Origin: an uncultured bacterium
GTDB lineage: Bacteria; Bacillota; Clostridia; UBA1381
Direction: 5' to 3'
Assembly: GCA_905215805.1 (NCBI GenBank)
Contig: CAJMRL010000022.1
Location: 1 to 49,334 of the forward strand
Length of the DNA stretch: 49,334 nucleotides
Position 1 is the first letter of the stretch; each line of letters starts with the position of its first letter. Under the pieces are notes generated by a model, which saw only the letters and a list, made by a program, of their open reading frames with translations, made no database searches and had not been told where the DNA came from. Made by a program: the position numbers and the translations under genes. Below, piece after piece: positions 1 through 7,982 of the stretch.

Positions 1-65
1 TACCATAATCTGACGATTTTTTCAACAATTTTTTATGAATTTTTAGAGGTTACCTTAATACATTT

Positions 66-731
66 GTGTCAAACACCTCGTCAGAGCTGACGGCGGCGTC
101 GGCTTTGGTTGTTATGCTTGTATCGATATTGATGGGGCTGATAATTGCTTTTACTTACATACTCACTCATAAGGACAATTACCAGCAGAGCTTTGCTGTA
201 ACGCTCACCATGCTTCCGGTCATACTCTCGGTCATTATCTTATTTATAGGCAGCAATATAGCAAGAGCGTTCTCTCTTGCCGGAACTCTTTCCATTATAC
301 GCTTCCGTTCTGCTCCGGGAGATCCGGAGGATATAGGATATATATTCTTCTCCATTGCGGCGGGACTTGCCTGCGGAGTGGGGCTTTACGGATACGGGAT
401 AATGTTTGTACTGATTTTATGCCTGTTTATGATAATAATAAAGAAGCTGAATTTCGGACGCCACAAATCGGAGCATAAAATATTAAAGATAGTTATACCG
501 GAGGATCTGGATTATCAGGGAGCATTTGACGATATATTGAACCTGTACTCCACGTCTCACAGGCTTACGAAGGTGAAGACGACGGATCTCGGCTCGCTTT
601 ATGAGCTTACCTACAGCCTTAACATGAAGCACGGGGCTGATGAGAAAAAATTCATCGATGAGCTGAGATGCCGCAACGGAAACCTTAATATTATTTTATG
701 CCTGGCGGGAGATATGCACTGCTCATTATAA
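66..731 (+). CDS. DUF4956 family membrane protein
   Basis: A 221-residue protein with about four hydrophobic segments (near residues 13-35, 45-68, 90-105 and 108-125), then a soluble C-terminal domain. The stretch IIRFRSAPGDPEDIGYIFFSI is the conserved core of the DUF4956 family, integral membrane proteins of unknown biochemical role. In Firmicutes these often sit beside a VTC-type polyphosphate polymerase; that neighbour, if present, lies outside the window. The frame is open from base 39 after a TGA. The GTG at 66 is the only ordinary start, but the nearest Shine-Dalgarno-like AGAGG (45-49) is about 16 bases away, so the start is uncertain. The family call is good; the function is unknown. 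Confidence 0.75.
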   Translation: MSNTSSELTAASALVVMLVSILMGLIIAFTYILTHKDNYQQSFAVTLTMLPVILSVIILFIGSNIARAFSLAGTLSIIRFRSAPGDPEDIGYIFFSIAAGLACGVGLYGYGIMFVLILCLFMIIIKKLNFGRHKSEHKILKIVIPEDLDYQGAFDDILNLYSTSHRLTKVKTTDLGSLYELTYSLNMKHGADEKKFIDELRCRNGNLNIILCLAGDMHCSL

Positions 732-832
732 AAACGGCAGATTTTATTATTTAGGATAAATTAAAAGGCATATTAAGTGCATAAAATTTAAGGAAGATTT
801 TTATAATTGATAAAAAATTTTAAAAAAAACTC

Positions 833-861
833 TTGCAATACATAACAATATGTGTTATAAT
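833..861 (+). promoter_or_regulatory. Strong extended -10 promoter ahead of coaX leader
   Basis: TTGCAA at 833-838, a 17-base spacer and TATAAT at 856-861, preceded by TG in the extended -10 position (853-854). Transcription should start near 867-869. It is the only promoter seen before coaX. Confidence 0.75.
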
Positions 862-866
862 AGGAA

Positions 867-948
867 ACGTAGAAAGAAATTACATTCTACCCTTTTATCC
901 TATACATAGCAAAACGAAAAAAGCATCTTCCGCGAGATGCTTTTTTTG
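867..948 (+). ncRNA. Candidate short terminated transcript or attenuated leader
   Basis: Between the promoter at 833-861 and coaX lies a stretch of about 80 bases that can form a small 5' hairpin (GTAGAA 869-874 with TTCTAC 885-890) and ends in a strong terminator (921-948). No coding sequence is apparent in it. Either it is a small RNA in its own right or it is an attenuating leader that coaX is transcribed through. The class is not recognised. Confidence 0.45.
917..948 (+). terminator. Intrinsic terminator upstream of coaX
   Basis: AAGCATCT (921-928), a six-base loop, AGATGCTT (935-942) and a T run to 947. It lies only about 55 bases after the start of transcription and about 50 bases before the coaX start. 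Confidence 0.8.
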
Positions 949-996
949 CTTTAACTGCACCGGATGATCGCGGGGGAATATTACGGAGGAAATATT

Positions 997-1764
997 ATGG
1001 TATTAACAACGGATATTGGAAATTCAAACATAGTAATAGGCTGCAGCTGCGACAATAAAATTCTTTTTGTGGAACGCCTTTCGACAAAGATCACAGCAAC
1101 GGAGCTTGAGTATGCGATCTCTTTCAAGAATGTTCTCGAGCTTTACGGCATACGCTCCGAAGATATTGAAGGCGCAATAATATCATCAGTCGTTCCCAAT
1201 ATTACTAATGTAATACGCAGAGCTATATATAAAATCATACACAAGGAAGCGATGGTCGTGGGACCGGGAATAAAAACAGGTCTTAAGATCACGATAGATA
1301 CTCCGGCGCAGCTTGGCTCTGACCTTGTGGTAGACGCGGTCGCGGGAATAAACGAATATCCTCTTCCTCTTATCATTTTTGATTTGGGAACTGCAACAAC
1401 GGTCTCGGTCGTATCAAAGGAAGGCGATTATTTGGGCGGAGCAATTATGCCGGGAATGCGCATATCTATGGACGCGCTCGTGGGCAGGACCTCTCAGCTC
1501 AGGAAAATAAGCTTTGAGCCTCCGAAAAATATTATAGGAAAAAACACCTCCGAGTGCATGAAAAGCGGCATAATTTACGGCACAGCGTCAAGCATTGACG
1601 GAATGATCGACAGAATAAATGATGAACTCGGCGAAAGGGCGACCGTAATAGCAACGGGAGGTCTTGCGGGAACGGTCATACCGTTTTGCAGGAATAAAAT
1701 CATTCTTGACGACGAGCTTCTTTTGAAAGGGCTTATGGTCATTTATGATAAAAATACTCATTGA
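997..1764 (+). CDS. coaX: Type III pantothenate kinase
   Basis: Catalyses ATP-dependent phosphorylation of pantothenate, the first step of coenzyme A synthesis, in the cytosol. This 255-residue protein has the family's ASKHA fold marks: the phosphate-binding DIGN at residues 6-9, FDLGTATT at 128-135, GGAIMPG near 147 and a late TGG phosphate loop. The segment aligned with the usual GADR motif reads GSDL (107-110); the Asp is kept and the Arg is replaced. The ATG at 997 is preferred because GGAGG lies at 985-989; an upstream in-frame start at 964 has no such site. No promoter is visible between the upstream terminator (921-948) and the gene, so expression probably depends on read-through. Confidence 0.88.
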   Translation: MVLTTDIGNSNIVIGCSCDNKILFVERLSTKITATELEYAISFKNVLELYGIRSEDIEGAIISSVVPNITNVIRRAIYKIIHKEAMVVGPGIKTGLKITIDTPAQLGSDLVVDAVAGINEYPLPLIIFDLGTATTVSVVSKEGDYLGGAIMPGMRISMDALVGRTSQLRKISFEPPKNIIGKNTSECMKSGIIYGTASSIDGMIDRINDELGERATVIATGGLAGTVIPFCRNKIILDDELLLKGLMVIYDKNTH

Positions 1765-1843
1765 AAATAATGCCTTGTATACGTACGGGAATGTACCTGC
1801 CAAAAGGCATATATCGACAAAAAATATCCAATAAAATGCTTTT

Positions 1844-1870
1844 TTCGGGGCGCAAGCCTCGAATTTTTTT
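1844..1870 (+). terminator. Terminator after coaX
   Basis: TTCGGGGC (1844-1851), loop GCAA, GCCTCGAA (1856-1863) with one G-U pair, followed by seven T. Confidence 0.8.
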
Positions 1871-1881
1871 ATATATATTTA

Positions 1882-1910
1882 TTGACAAAGCGGCGGTATT
1901 GGGTTATAAT
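1882..1910 (+). promoter_or_regulatory. Consensus promoter for the MBOAT-DHHW operon
   Basis: TTGACA (1882-1887), exactly 17 bases, TATAAT (1905-1910). Both hexamers are perfect sigma-A consensus. Confidence 0.85.
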
Positions 1911-1964
1911 ATAAACTGGTATTTAGTTTGATATAACAATTAAGAAATTTTAGGAGGGTTTATA

Positions 1965-3353
1965 TTGGTATTCTCCAGCTTGGTTTTTATAGGAGTCTTT
2001 CTTCCGTTGGTGCTCCTTTTATATAACCTTTCAAAAAATATTACGTACCGCAATTTTATTCTTGTACTGGTCTCGCTTGTGTTTTACGCCTGGGGAGAAC
2101 CGTCGCTTGTTATACTTCTTGCGGTAAGCATATTGGTAAACTACGCTCTTGGACGGGCTATAGACAGTTTTTTCGGAAAACCCGCGTCAAAAGCGGCGTT
2201 TATCGGCGCTGTTGTATTTAATCTGGGACTTCTGGGAGTATTTAAATACACGGGATTTTTTGTAACGAATCTTAACGCTGTTCTCCCGTTCCATATTCCC
2301 GAACCAAAGCTAAGCCTGCCGCTGGGTATTTCATTTTATACCTTCCAGACGCTCACATACATAATCGATCTATATAAGGGGCGGGTATGGGTACAGAAAT
2401 CGCTTTTGAAATTCGCGGCGTATATATCGATGTTCCCGCAGATCGCGTCGGGACCGATAGTAAGGTACTCCATTATCGCCGAGCAGCTCGACCATAGAGA
2501 GGTCACAGCACAGGGCTTTGCCGATGGAATAAAACGCTTCGCTTCGGGAATGTGCAAAAAGCTCCTTTTGGCAAACAATGTCGGAAACGCGGCAAGCATG
2601 CTCCTTGACTCCGCAAGACTTTCGACCGGCTCTGCATGGCTTGGGATATTGCTGTATACATTCCAGATATATTTTGACTTTTCAAGCTATTCCGATATGG
2701 CGATAGGTCTCGGAAAAATGCTGGGCTTTACTTTTACGGAAAACTTTGATTATCCGTATATCTCAAAAAGCATCACCGAATTCTGGAGAAGATGGCATAT
2801 ATCGCTCTCATCCTTCTTCCGCGATTACGTATATATCCCGCTCGGCGGAAACCGCTACAGACCGGTAAGAAATTTATTTATAGTATGGTTTCTCACGGGA
2901 ATGTGGCACGGAGCAAGCTGGAACTTCATATTCTGGGGACTGTTTTACGGAATCATGCTCTTTATTGAGAAATATCTGTTCAAGGGTATATTGCAGAAGC
3001 TCCCGCCCCCGATATGCTATATATACACAATGGCGACGGTAATGTTCGGCTGGGCGCTGTTCTATTACACCGATACGGCTTCATTGTTTAATTGGGTAAA
3101 AAGCGCGTTCGGATACGGCAGCGCCGCATACGACCTCGGTACGGTGACGACGCTCTGCTCAAATTTATGGCTCATAATCATATGCCTTATAGCATCAACT
3201 CCGGCGCCGAGATGGATATTCAATGCAATATGCCAGCATAATGTGAAATTTGCGGCGGTATTTGAACCGCTGTGCATCATAGCGGCTATGGCGGTATGCT
3301 TTACAATGCTCGTGGGCTCGACTTACAGTCCGTTTTTGTATTTTAAATTTTAG
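1965..3353 (+). CDS. MBOAT family O-acyltransferase (AlgI/DltB-like)
   Basis: A polytopic membrane protein of 462 residues. It carries the MBOAT landmarks: LPLGISFYTFQTLTYIID (118-135), EFWRRWHISLSSFFRDY (272-288), the IPLGGNR block (291-297), and the invariant histidine in TGMWHGASWN (His315). Family members move an acyl group, usually acetyl, across the membrane onto a polysaccharide or cell-wall polymer. The TTG at 1965 is the start: AGGAGGG lies 6 bases upstream (1952-1958). The DHHW gene follows after 12 bases under the same consensus promoter, as in alginate-acetylation-like pairs. The acceptor polymer cannot be told, because no polymer synthesis genes are adjacent. Confidence 0.9.
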   Translation: MVFSSLVFIGVFLPLVLLLYNLSKNITYRNFILVLVSLVFYAWGEPSLVILLAVSILVNYALGRAIDSFFGKPASKAAFIGAVVFNLGLLGVFKYTGFFVTNLNAVLPFHIPEPKLSLPLGISFYTFQTLTYIIDLYKGRVWVQKSLLKFAAYISMFPQIASGPIVRYSIIAEQLDHREVTAQGFADGIKRFASGMCKKLLLANNVGNAASMLLDSARLSTGSAWLGILLYTFQIYFDFSSYSDMAIGLGKMLGFTFTENFDYPYISKSITEFWRRWHISLSSFFRDYVYIPLGGNRYRPVRNLFIVWFLTGMWHGASWNFIFWGLFYGIMLFIEKYLFKGILQKLPPPICYIYTMATVMFGWALFYYTDTASLFNWVKSAFGYGSAAYDLGTVTTLCSNLWLIIICLIASTPAPRWIFNAICQHNVKFAAVFEPLCIIAAMAVCFTMLVGSTYSPFLYFKF

Positions 3354-3365
3354 GGAAGAGATGTA

Positions 3366-4577
3366 ATGAAGAATAGGATCATAATTATTTCATTCATAGC
3401 GGTATTGATAGCCTCGGCGGTAGTCCTTTGGCTGCCGGCGGACACTGAAAGCGTAACGCAGGAAAACAGAACTCCGGCTACCATGCCTCCGGTCAATGCA
3501 CAAACACTTGCAAGCGGCGATTTCTCAAGCGGCTTTGAGGCATATCTCGGGGATAATCTGGGCTTCCGTTCTTTCTTTACCGATATGTCGGAAAAGATAA
3601 CGGAAAATACCGGATTCACCACAGAGCTGGGAAAGCTTGTTTCGGTAAATAAGGACGTCGGAACAGGCACTACTCAAAAGGCGAGCCTGCTTGTGGCAAA
3701 TGATACGGTCATGGAGGTCTTCTCAAACAGGGAAGAGAACTCACAGTGGTATCTCAACCTCTTGGAATATTATGCCGACAACCTTGATGAGGACGTGCAC
3801 TTGTACAGCATGATCATACCGACTCAGCTTGAGTTTCAGGACGAAGTATACTCAAGCGTTCAGGACAGCCAAAAGGAAGCTATAGACTATATATATGCAA
3901 ATATGCCGGAAAGAATTCGTCCGGTAGATGCTTACGGAGCTTTGGAAAAGCATAAGGACGAATATATATACTACCGCACCGACCATCACTGGACGGCATT
4001 GGGAGCATATTACGGCTATTGTGCGCTTTTGAATGCGCTGGCAGACAATGATCCGGATAATTACCAATATTACGAGCCGAAAGGCCCGGACAGCTTCCCC
4101 GGACATGATATAGACGGTTTTTTGGGCTATCTCTATAAGCAGGCGCAGACTCCCGAGCTTGCAGAAAAGCCGGACACGATCAAATGGTACGACGTTAATT
4201 ATAAAGACCATATAGAAATAAGCGATGAGTATGTAAAGGACGGGGAAACCATACATTACGATTCCGCCCTGTTCGCAAGCGATAAGGAGGATTATGACTT
4301 TTTCCTGGGCGGCGACCAGCCGCTTACCGAGCTTACAAACACCGAACGCCCGGGAGAACGGACTATCCTTATCTTAAAGGATTCATACTGCAATGCGTTT
4401 GCTCCGTGGCTTATAAATAATTACGGAAAGGTGATACTTGTCGATCCGCGTATTTATGAGGGAAGCTTTAAGGAGCTTGTGGAAAGATATGAGCCGGACG
4501 ATGTGCTTATTATGAATTATATATTCACCACCACCTTTGCCGACTACTGCCAAATGGCGATCGATATGTTTGATTAA
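3366..4577 (+). CDS. DHHW family (AlgX/AlgJ-like) extracytoplasmic protein
   Basis: A 403-residue protein with an N-terminal membrane anchor or signal segment (residues about 3-24) and an extracytoplasmic domain carrying the signature DHHW at 206-209, followed by a catalytic-looking Ser block in ILKDSYCNAF. Such proteins belong to the SGNH-hydrolase-like group that partners MBOAT proteins and takes the acetyl group to the final sugar acceptor, as AlgJ/AlgX do with AlgI. It directly follows the MBOAT gene and ends at a strong terminator, so the two form an operon. The substrate is unknown. The start at 3366 follows a purine-rich GGGAAGAG. Confidence 0.85.
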   Translation: MKNRIIIISFIAVLIASAVVLWLPADTESVTQENRTPATMPPVNAQTLASGDFSSGFEAYLGDNLGFRSFFTDMSEKITENTGFTTELGKLVSVNKDVGTGTTQKASLLVANDTVMEVFSNREENSQWYLNLLEYYADNLDEDVHLYSMIIPTQLEFQDEVYSSVQDSQKEAIDYIYANMPERIRPVDAYGALEKHKDEYIYYRTDHHWTALGAYYGYCALLNALADNDPDNYQYYEPKGPDSFPGHDIDGFLGYLYKQAQTPELAEKPDTIKWYDVNYKDHIEISDEYVKDGETIHYDSALFASDKEDYDFFLGGDQPLTELTNTERPGERTILILKDSYCNAFAPWLINNYGKVILVDPRIYEGSFKELVERYEPDDVLIMNYIFTTTFADYCQMAIDMFD

Positions 4578-4631
4578 AACTTAGCAGGATAACTGATTTA
4601 TCAACAATACACTCACTTTAATGGATTCACT

Positions 4632-4672
4632 AAAGGCTCAGGGCTTTTATAAGTCTTGGGTCTTTAATTTTT
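4632..4672 (+). terminator. Long GU-rich terminator of the MBOAT-DHHW operon
   Basis: A 15-bp stem (4632-4646 with 4651-4665), fully paired if several G-U pairs are allowed, loop of four bases, then AA and a run of T to about 4674. Confidence 0.7.
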
Positions 4673-4695
4673 TTGCTGATATTTATGAGCCGAAT

Positions 4696-4727
4696 AAAAA
4701 AAAAGAGCCGCTGCATTTTGCGGCTCT
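4696..4727 (-). terminator. Terminator of spoVG
   Basis: On the minus strand AGAGCCGC, an eight-base loop and GCGGCTCT, followed by a T run (the A run at 4696-4704 on the plus strand). Confidence 0.8.
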
Positions 4728-4820
4728 ATTACAAAATATCGATGTGTAATACTTAAAAAATATACCGATTATCCCTGACAGAGATTACCGAATTAAAAAC
4801 TTTATTATAAAAAGCCTTCG

Positions 4821-5093
4821 TTATACCTCAACTGGATTCTCAAGCTCTTGTTTATACTTGGCAATGATCGCAGACTCGAGAACAGTTCTCATATCGCTGT
4901 TTATCGGATGAGCTATATCCTTATATTCTCCCTCAGGAGTTTTTCTGCTTGGCATTGCAGTAAAAAGCTTATCCTGACCTTCGATCAACTTGATGTCATG
5001 TACAACGAATGCGTCATCAAATGTAACAGAAACAACTGCCTTCATCTTACCGTCGGTTGACACTCGTTTTATTCTGATGTCGGTAATTTCCAA
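4821..5093 (-). CDS. spoVG: Septation regulator SpoVG
   Basis: A small DNA/RNA-binding regulator linked to asymmetric septation and capsule or stress control in Firmicutes. The protein shows the whole family pattern: EITDIRIKRV at the start, then VTFDDAFVVHDIKLIEG, FTAMPSRKTPEGEYKDIAHPI and a short basic tail. I place the start at the TTG at 5093 (90 residues): on the minus strand AAGGTGGTGA, one base from the ideal anti-16S sequence, sits about six bases upstream, and the product then begins exactly where Bacillus SpoVG does. A GTG 12 bases further upstream (5105) would lie inside that site. It has its own consensus promoter and terminator, so it is monocistronic. Confidence 0.93.
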   Translation of the reverse strand: MEITDIRIKRVSTDGKMKAVVSVTFDDAFVVHDIKLIEGQDKLFTAMPSRKTPEGEYKDIAHPINSDMRTVLESAIIAKYKQELENPVEV

Positions 5094-5172
5094 GTTATTC
5101 ACCACCTTCCATACTCAAGGGATTCTTACCCGTTTTATTGTAGTCTGTCCAGTGATGTCCCTATATAATATT

Positions 5173-5201
5173 ATTATACATAAAAAAACAATAAATGTCA
5201 A
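5173..5201 (-). promoter_or_regulatory. spoVG promoter
   Basis: On the minus strand TTGACA (5201-5196), 17 bases, TATAAT (5178-5173). It is a perfect sigma-A-type promoter, unlike the sigma-H promoter known for Bacillus spoVG. Confidence 0.8.
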
Positions 5202-5301
5202 GTGTTTTGTGCACAATTTATTAATTTCAGGTAAAATATTTAATGGTATTTGTTATAGATAGAAAAAATAGGTAATTTAAAGTAAATTTTTGATAAAAAG
5301 G

Positions 5302-5330
5302 TTTAAATTTTTTTTATTTTGATATATAAT
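5302..5330 (+). promoter_or_regulatory. Probable murC promoter
   Basis: TATAAT at 5325-5330 with a weak TTTAAA 17 bases upstream (5302-5307). The rest of the 307-base spoVG-murC gap holds the spoVG promoter and a small hairpin in the murC leader; I see no gene in it. Confidence 0.45.
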
Positions 5331-5400
5331 GAATATATCATAATCGGAGAAATTTGCGCTTGTACGGAAGGCGCAGAGTTTTGCAGGAAGGATTGATAAT

Positions 5401-6789
5401 ATGGCACAGTTGAGCATGAAGGATATAGCGCCTGATGCGCATATACATTTTATAGGCATAGGCGGAATAAGCATGAGCGGTCTGGCCTGTATAGCCATGA
5501 AAAACGGCTATACGGTCAGCGGCTCGGACAGAAGCGACAGCGATATCGTAAAGCATCTTAAGGATATGGGCGCGAAGGTCTATATTGGTCACGACGCGAA
5601 AAATGTAGAGGGTGCGGATCTGGCGGTACATACCGCCGCGGTGCATGACGATAACCCTGAGATGCGCGCATGTAAGGAAAAGGGAATCCGCCTTGTAGAC
5701 AGAGCGGAATTTTTGGGAGCGATAATGCAGAATTATTCACATGCGGTGGGCGTGAGCGGTACTCACGGCAAGACTACCACAACAGGTATGATATCGCATG
5801 CGCTTATAAACGCGGGACTCGACCCGACTATAAGCATCGGCGGAGAGCTTGACCTTATCGGCGGAAACGTACACTGCGGCACAGGGGATTATTTCGTAAC
5901 GGAGGCGTGCGAGTATACAAACAGCTTTCTGAAATTTTTCCCGACAGTCGCGCTTATCACAAATATCGAAGAGGACCATTTGGATTTCTTCTCCGGAATA
6001 GAAGAGATAAGACAAAGCTTCAGAAAATTTGCTGAGCTTACAAGAGGAATAGGAAAGGTCGTTGCAATGGCGGACGATGATAATGTGAGAAAGGCGCTTG
6101 AGGGCTGCGAGGGACTTGATATTATAACCTACGGAATGGACGCCGCAAGGGATTATTATCCCGAAAATATACAGTATCATGCGGGATTCCCCTCATTTGA
6201 CGTTATGAACGGCGGTAAAAAGATATGCTCCGTAAGCCTTAACGTACCGGGAAGACACAATATATTAAACGCACTTGCTTCAATAGCGGTATGCGAGATA
6301 TTGGGAGTAGACCCCGAAGCCGCCGCCAAGGGCATCGAGACCTTTAAGGGAACGCACAGACGCTTTGAAAAGAAGGGATTTTTAAACGGAGCGGTCGTTA
6401 TTGACGACTATGCTCACCACCCGACAGAAATAAAAGCCACGCTCAGCGCCGCAAAGGCATTTGAGCATAAAAAAATATGGTGCGTTTTCCAGCCGCATAC
6501 CTATTCGAGAACACGCACGCTCTGGAACGAGTTTGTGGAAGCGTTTGACGATGCAGATGTACTTATAATGACACACATATATCCGGCAAGAGAGGTTTTT
6601 GACGGAGTTACAAAGCCCGAAAAGCTTGCGGAGGATATAAAGAACCGCCGCGGAGTAAACGCTATATATATAGAAGATTTTTCGGATATCGAATATTATT
6701 TGAGACAGCATGTCGCAAAAGGCGATATTGTTTTCACGATGGGTGCGGGCGATGTCACGGAAATAGGCAAGGCTCTGACACAAAAATAA
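5401..6789 (+). CDS. murC: UDP-N-acetylmuramate--L-alanine ligase
   Basis: Adds L-alanine to UDP-MurNAc with ATP in cytoplasmic peptidoglycan precursor synthesis. The 462 residues match the family length and carry its three domains: the N-terminal UDP-binding Rossmann part (GIGGISMSGLA, 19-29), the Mur ligase ATP loop GVSGTHGKTT (117-126), and the C-terminal domain with IDDYAHHPTEI and FQPHTYSRT. TACEYTNSFLKF-type sequence before the central domain is also typical of MurC. GGAAGGA lies about ten bases before the ATG. It is followed by a new promoter, so it is probably transcribed alone or with partial read-through into the next operon. Confidence 0.96.
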   Translation: MAQLSMKDIAPDAHIHFIGIGGISMSGLACIAMKNGYTVSGSDRSDSDIVKHLKDMGAKVYIGHDAKNVEGADLAVHTAAVHDDNPEMRACKEKGIRLVDRAEFLGAIMQNYSHAVGVSGTHGKTTTTGMISHALINAGLDPTISIGGELDLIGGNVHCGTGDYFVTEACEYTNSFLKFFPTVALITNIEEDHLDFFSGIEEIRQSFRKFAELTRGIGKVVAMADDDNVRKALEGCEGLDIITYGMDAARDYYPENIQYHAGFPSFDVMNGGKKICSVSLNVPGRHNILNALASIAVCEILGVDPEAAAKGIETFKGTHRRFEKKGFLNGAVVIDDYAHHPTEIKATLSAAKAFEHKKIWCVFQPHTYSRTRTLWNEFVEAFDDADVLIMTHIYPAREVFDGVTKPEKLAEDIKNRRGVNAIYIEDFSDIEYYLRQHVAKGDIVFTMGAGDVTEIGKALTQK

Positions 6790-6806
6790 GTTTTTGTTAA
6801 AAAATA

Positions 6807-6835
6807 TTGTAAAACAGCGGTCCGTATGCTATAAT
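6807..6835 (+). promoter_or_regulatory. Promoter of the DJ-1 operon
   Basis: TTGTAA (6807-6812), 17 bases, TATAAT (6830-6835) with TG at the extended -10 position (6827-6828). Confidence 0.75.
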
Positions 6836-6891
6836 AGCTGTAAGGACAAGTCTTGAGCTTGTATAATAATTTTATGAAAGGACTGAATGAT

Positions 6892-7428
6892 ATGGTATAT
6901 ATAATTCTCGCCGACGGCTTTGAAGAGGTAGAGGCTATAGAACCTCTCGATATAATGCGCCGCTGCGGCATTGATGCGGTCACTGTCTCGCTCGGAGCTG
7001 ATATTGTTACCGGTGCACACGGAGTGGCTGTACGCCCCGATATTACGATAGACAAGGTTGACCCGGACAAAATGGAGGCGCTTGTGCTCCCGGGAGGTGC
7101 GCCGGGTTATCAGAACCTTGACGCATCACCGTCCGTTCATGCGCTTATAAATCACGCACTCACAAACGGCAGGTATCTCTGCGCAATATGCGCGGCTCCG
7201 TCTATCCTCGGTAAAAAGCAGATACTTTCTGGTAAAAATGCCACCTGCTTCCCGGGCTTTGAAAACTATCTCTACGGAGCAAATGTCCTCAATGACAGAG
7301 TTGTCGTTGACGGAAAAATTATCACCTCGCGCGGAGCGGGAACGGCTGCCGATTTCGGCTTTGCAATAGCTTCGGCTCTTTGCGGAGAGGATAAGGCAAA
7401 TGAGATAAGAAGGACGATGCAGTACTGA
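6892..7428 (+). CDS. DJ-1/PfpI family protein
   Basis: A 178-residue single-domain protein of the DJ-1/ThiJ/PfpI superfamily. It begins MVYIILADGFEEVEA, the typical first strand with the conserved Glu, and has the nucleophile-elbow cysteine in CAICAAPSILG (about residue 101), followed by GAGTAADFGFAIA near the end. Members are glyoxalases, chaperones or deglycase-like stress proteins; which applies here cannot be read from the sequence. I choose the ATG at 6892 because AAAGGA lies at 6877-6882; a TTG 39 bases upstream has no site and precedes the conserved strand. It overlaps the next gene by one base and heads a three-gene operon. Confidence 0.88.
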   Translation: MVYIILADGFEEVEAIEPLDIMRRCGIDAVTVSLGADIVTGAHGVAVRPDITIDKVDPDKMEALVLPGGAPGYQNLDASPSVHALINHALTNGRYLCAICAAPSILGKKQILSGKNATCFPGFENYLYGANVLNDRVVVDGKIITSRGAGTAADFGFAIASALCGEDKANEIRRTMQY

Positions 7429-7982
7429 TGAGTAAGAATGAGCTGCGGCTGAAAATGCGCGAAAAAAGGCGTCTGCTTTCACCTGAGAACATCGCCCTCA
7501 TGAGCTCGAATATAGCTCACCGCCTTATTGAAACAGAGGAATTTAAAAACGCGCGGACCGTTATGGTATACATATCGGCATTCCGCGAGGTCGAAACAGG
7601 AGATATAATCTCAGAGCTTTTTAAGCTTTCAAAAAAAGTCGTCGTTCCGGTCACCGATACCGAAAACGATGATATAATCCCCGCTTATATAGACAGCTTG
7701 GACATGCTCAGTCCCGGCGCTTACGGTATCTTGGAGCCTGTATCTATAAAGCGCGCAGATGAGGACGATATTGACCTTATAATTCTCCCGGGACTTGCGT
7801 TCGATACCGAATGCACTCGCTTAGGCTTCGGCAGGGGTTGCTTTGACAGGCTGCTATCAAGAGTGAGCGCGAAAAAAATAGGCTTATGCTATGATTTTCA
7901 GCTTATTGAAGGTATTCCGCATGAGGAGCATGATATTCCGATGGACGCCGTTATAACCGAAAGGAGGTTCATCAGGAGATGA
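7428..7982 (+). CDS. 5-formyltetrahydrofolate cyclo-ligase
   Basis: Converts 5-formyl-THF to 5,10-methenyl-THF with ATP, returning stored folate to one-carbon metabolism. The 184 residues contain the family pattern: an N-terminal basic helix (ELRLKMREKRR), YISAFREVET, the VVVPVTD strand, DIDLIILPGLAFD and the nucleotide-binding LGFGRGCFDRLL. The last motif is usually richer in Gly/Tyr (GxGGGxYDR), but the spacing is right. The gene overlaps its neighbours on both sides (ATG within TGATG upstream, ATGA downstream), so translation is coupled. Confidence 0.92.
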   Translation: MSKNELRLKMREKRRLLSPENIALMSSNIAHRLIETEEFKNARTVMVYISAFREVETGDIISELFKLSKKVVVPVTDTENDDIIPAYIDSLDMLSPGAYGILEPVSIKRADEDDIDLIILPGLAFDTECTRLGFGRGCFDRLLSRVSAKKIGLCYDFQLIEGIPHEEHDIPMDAVITERRFIRR

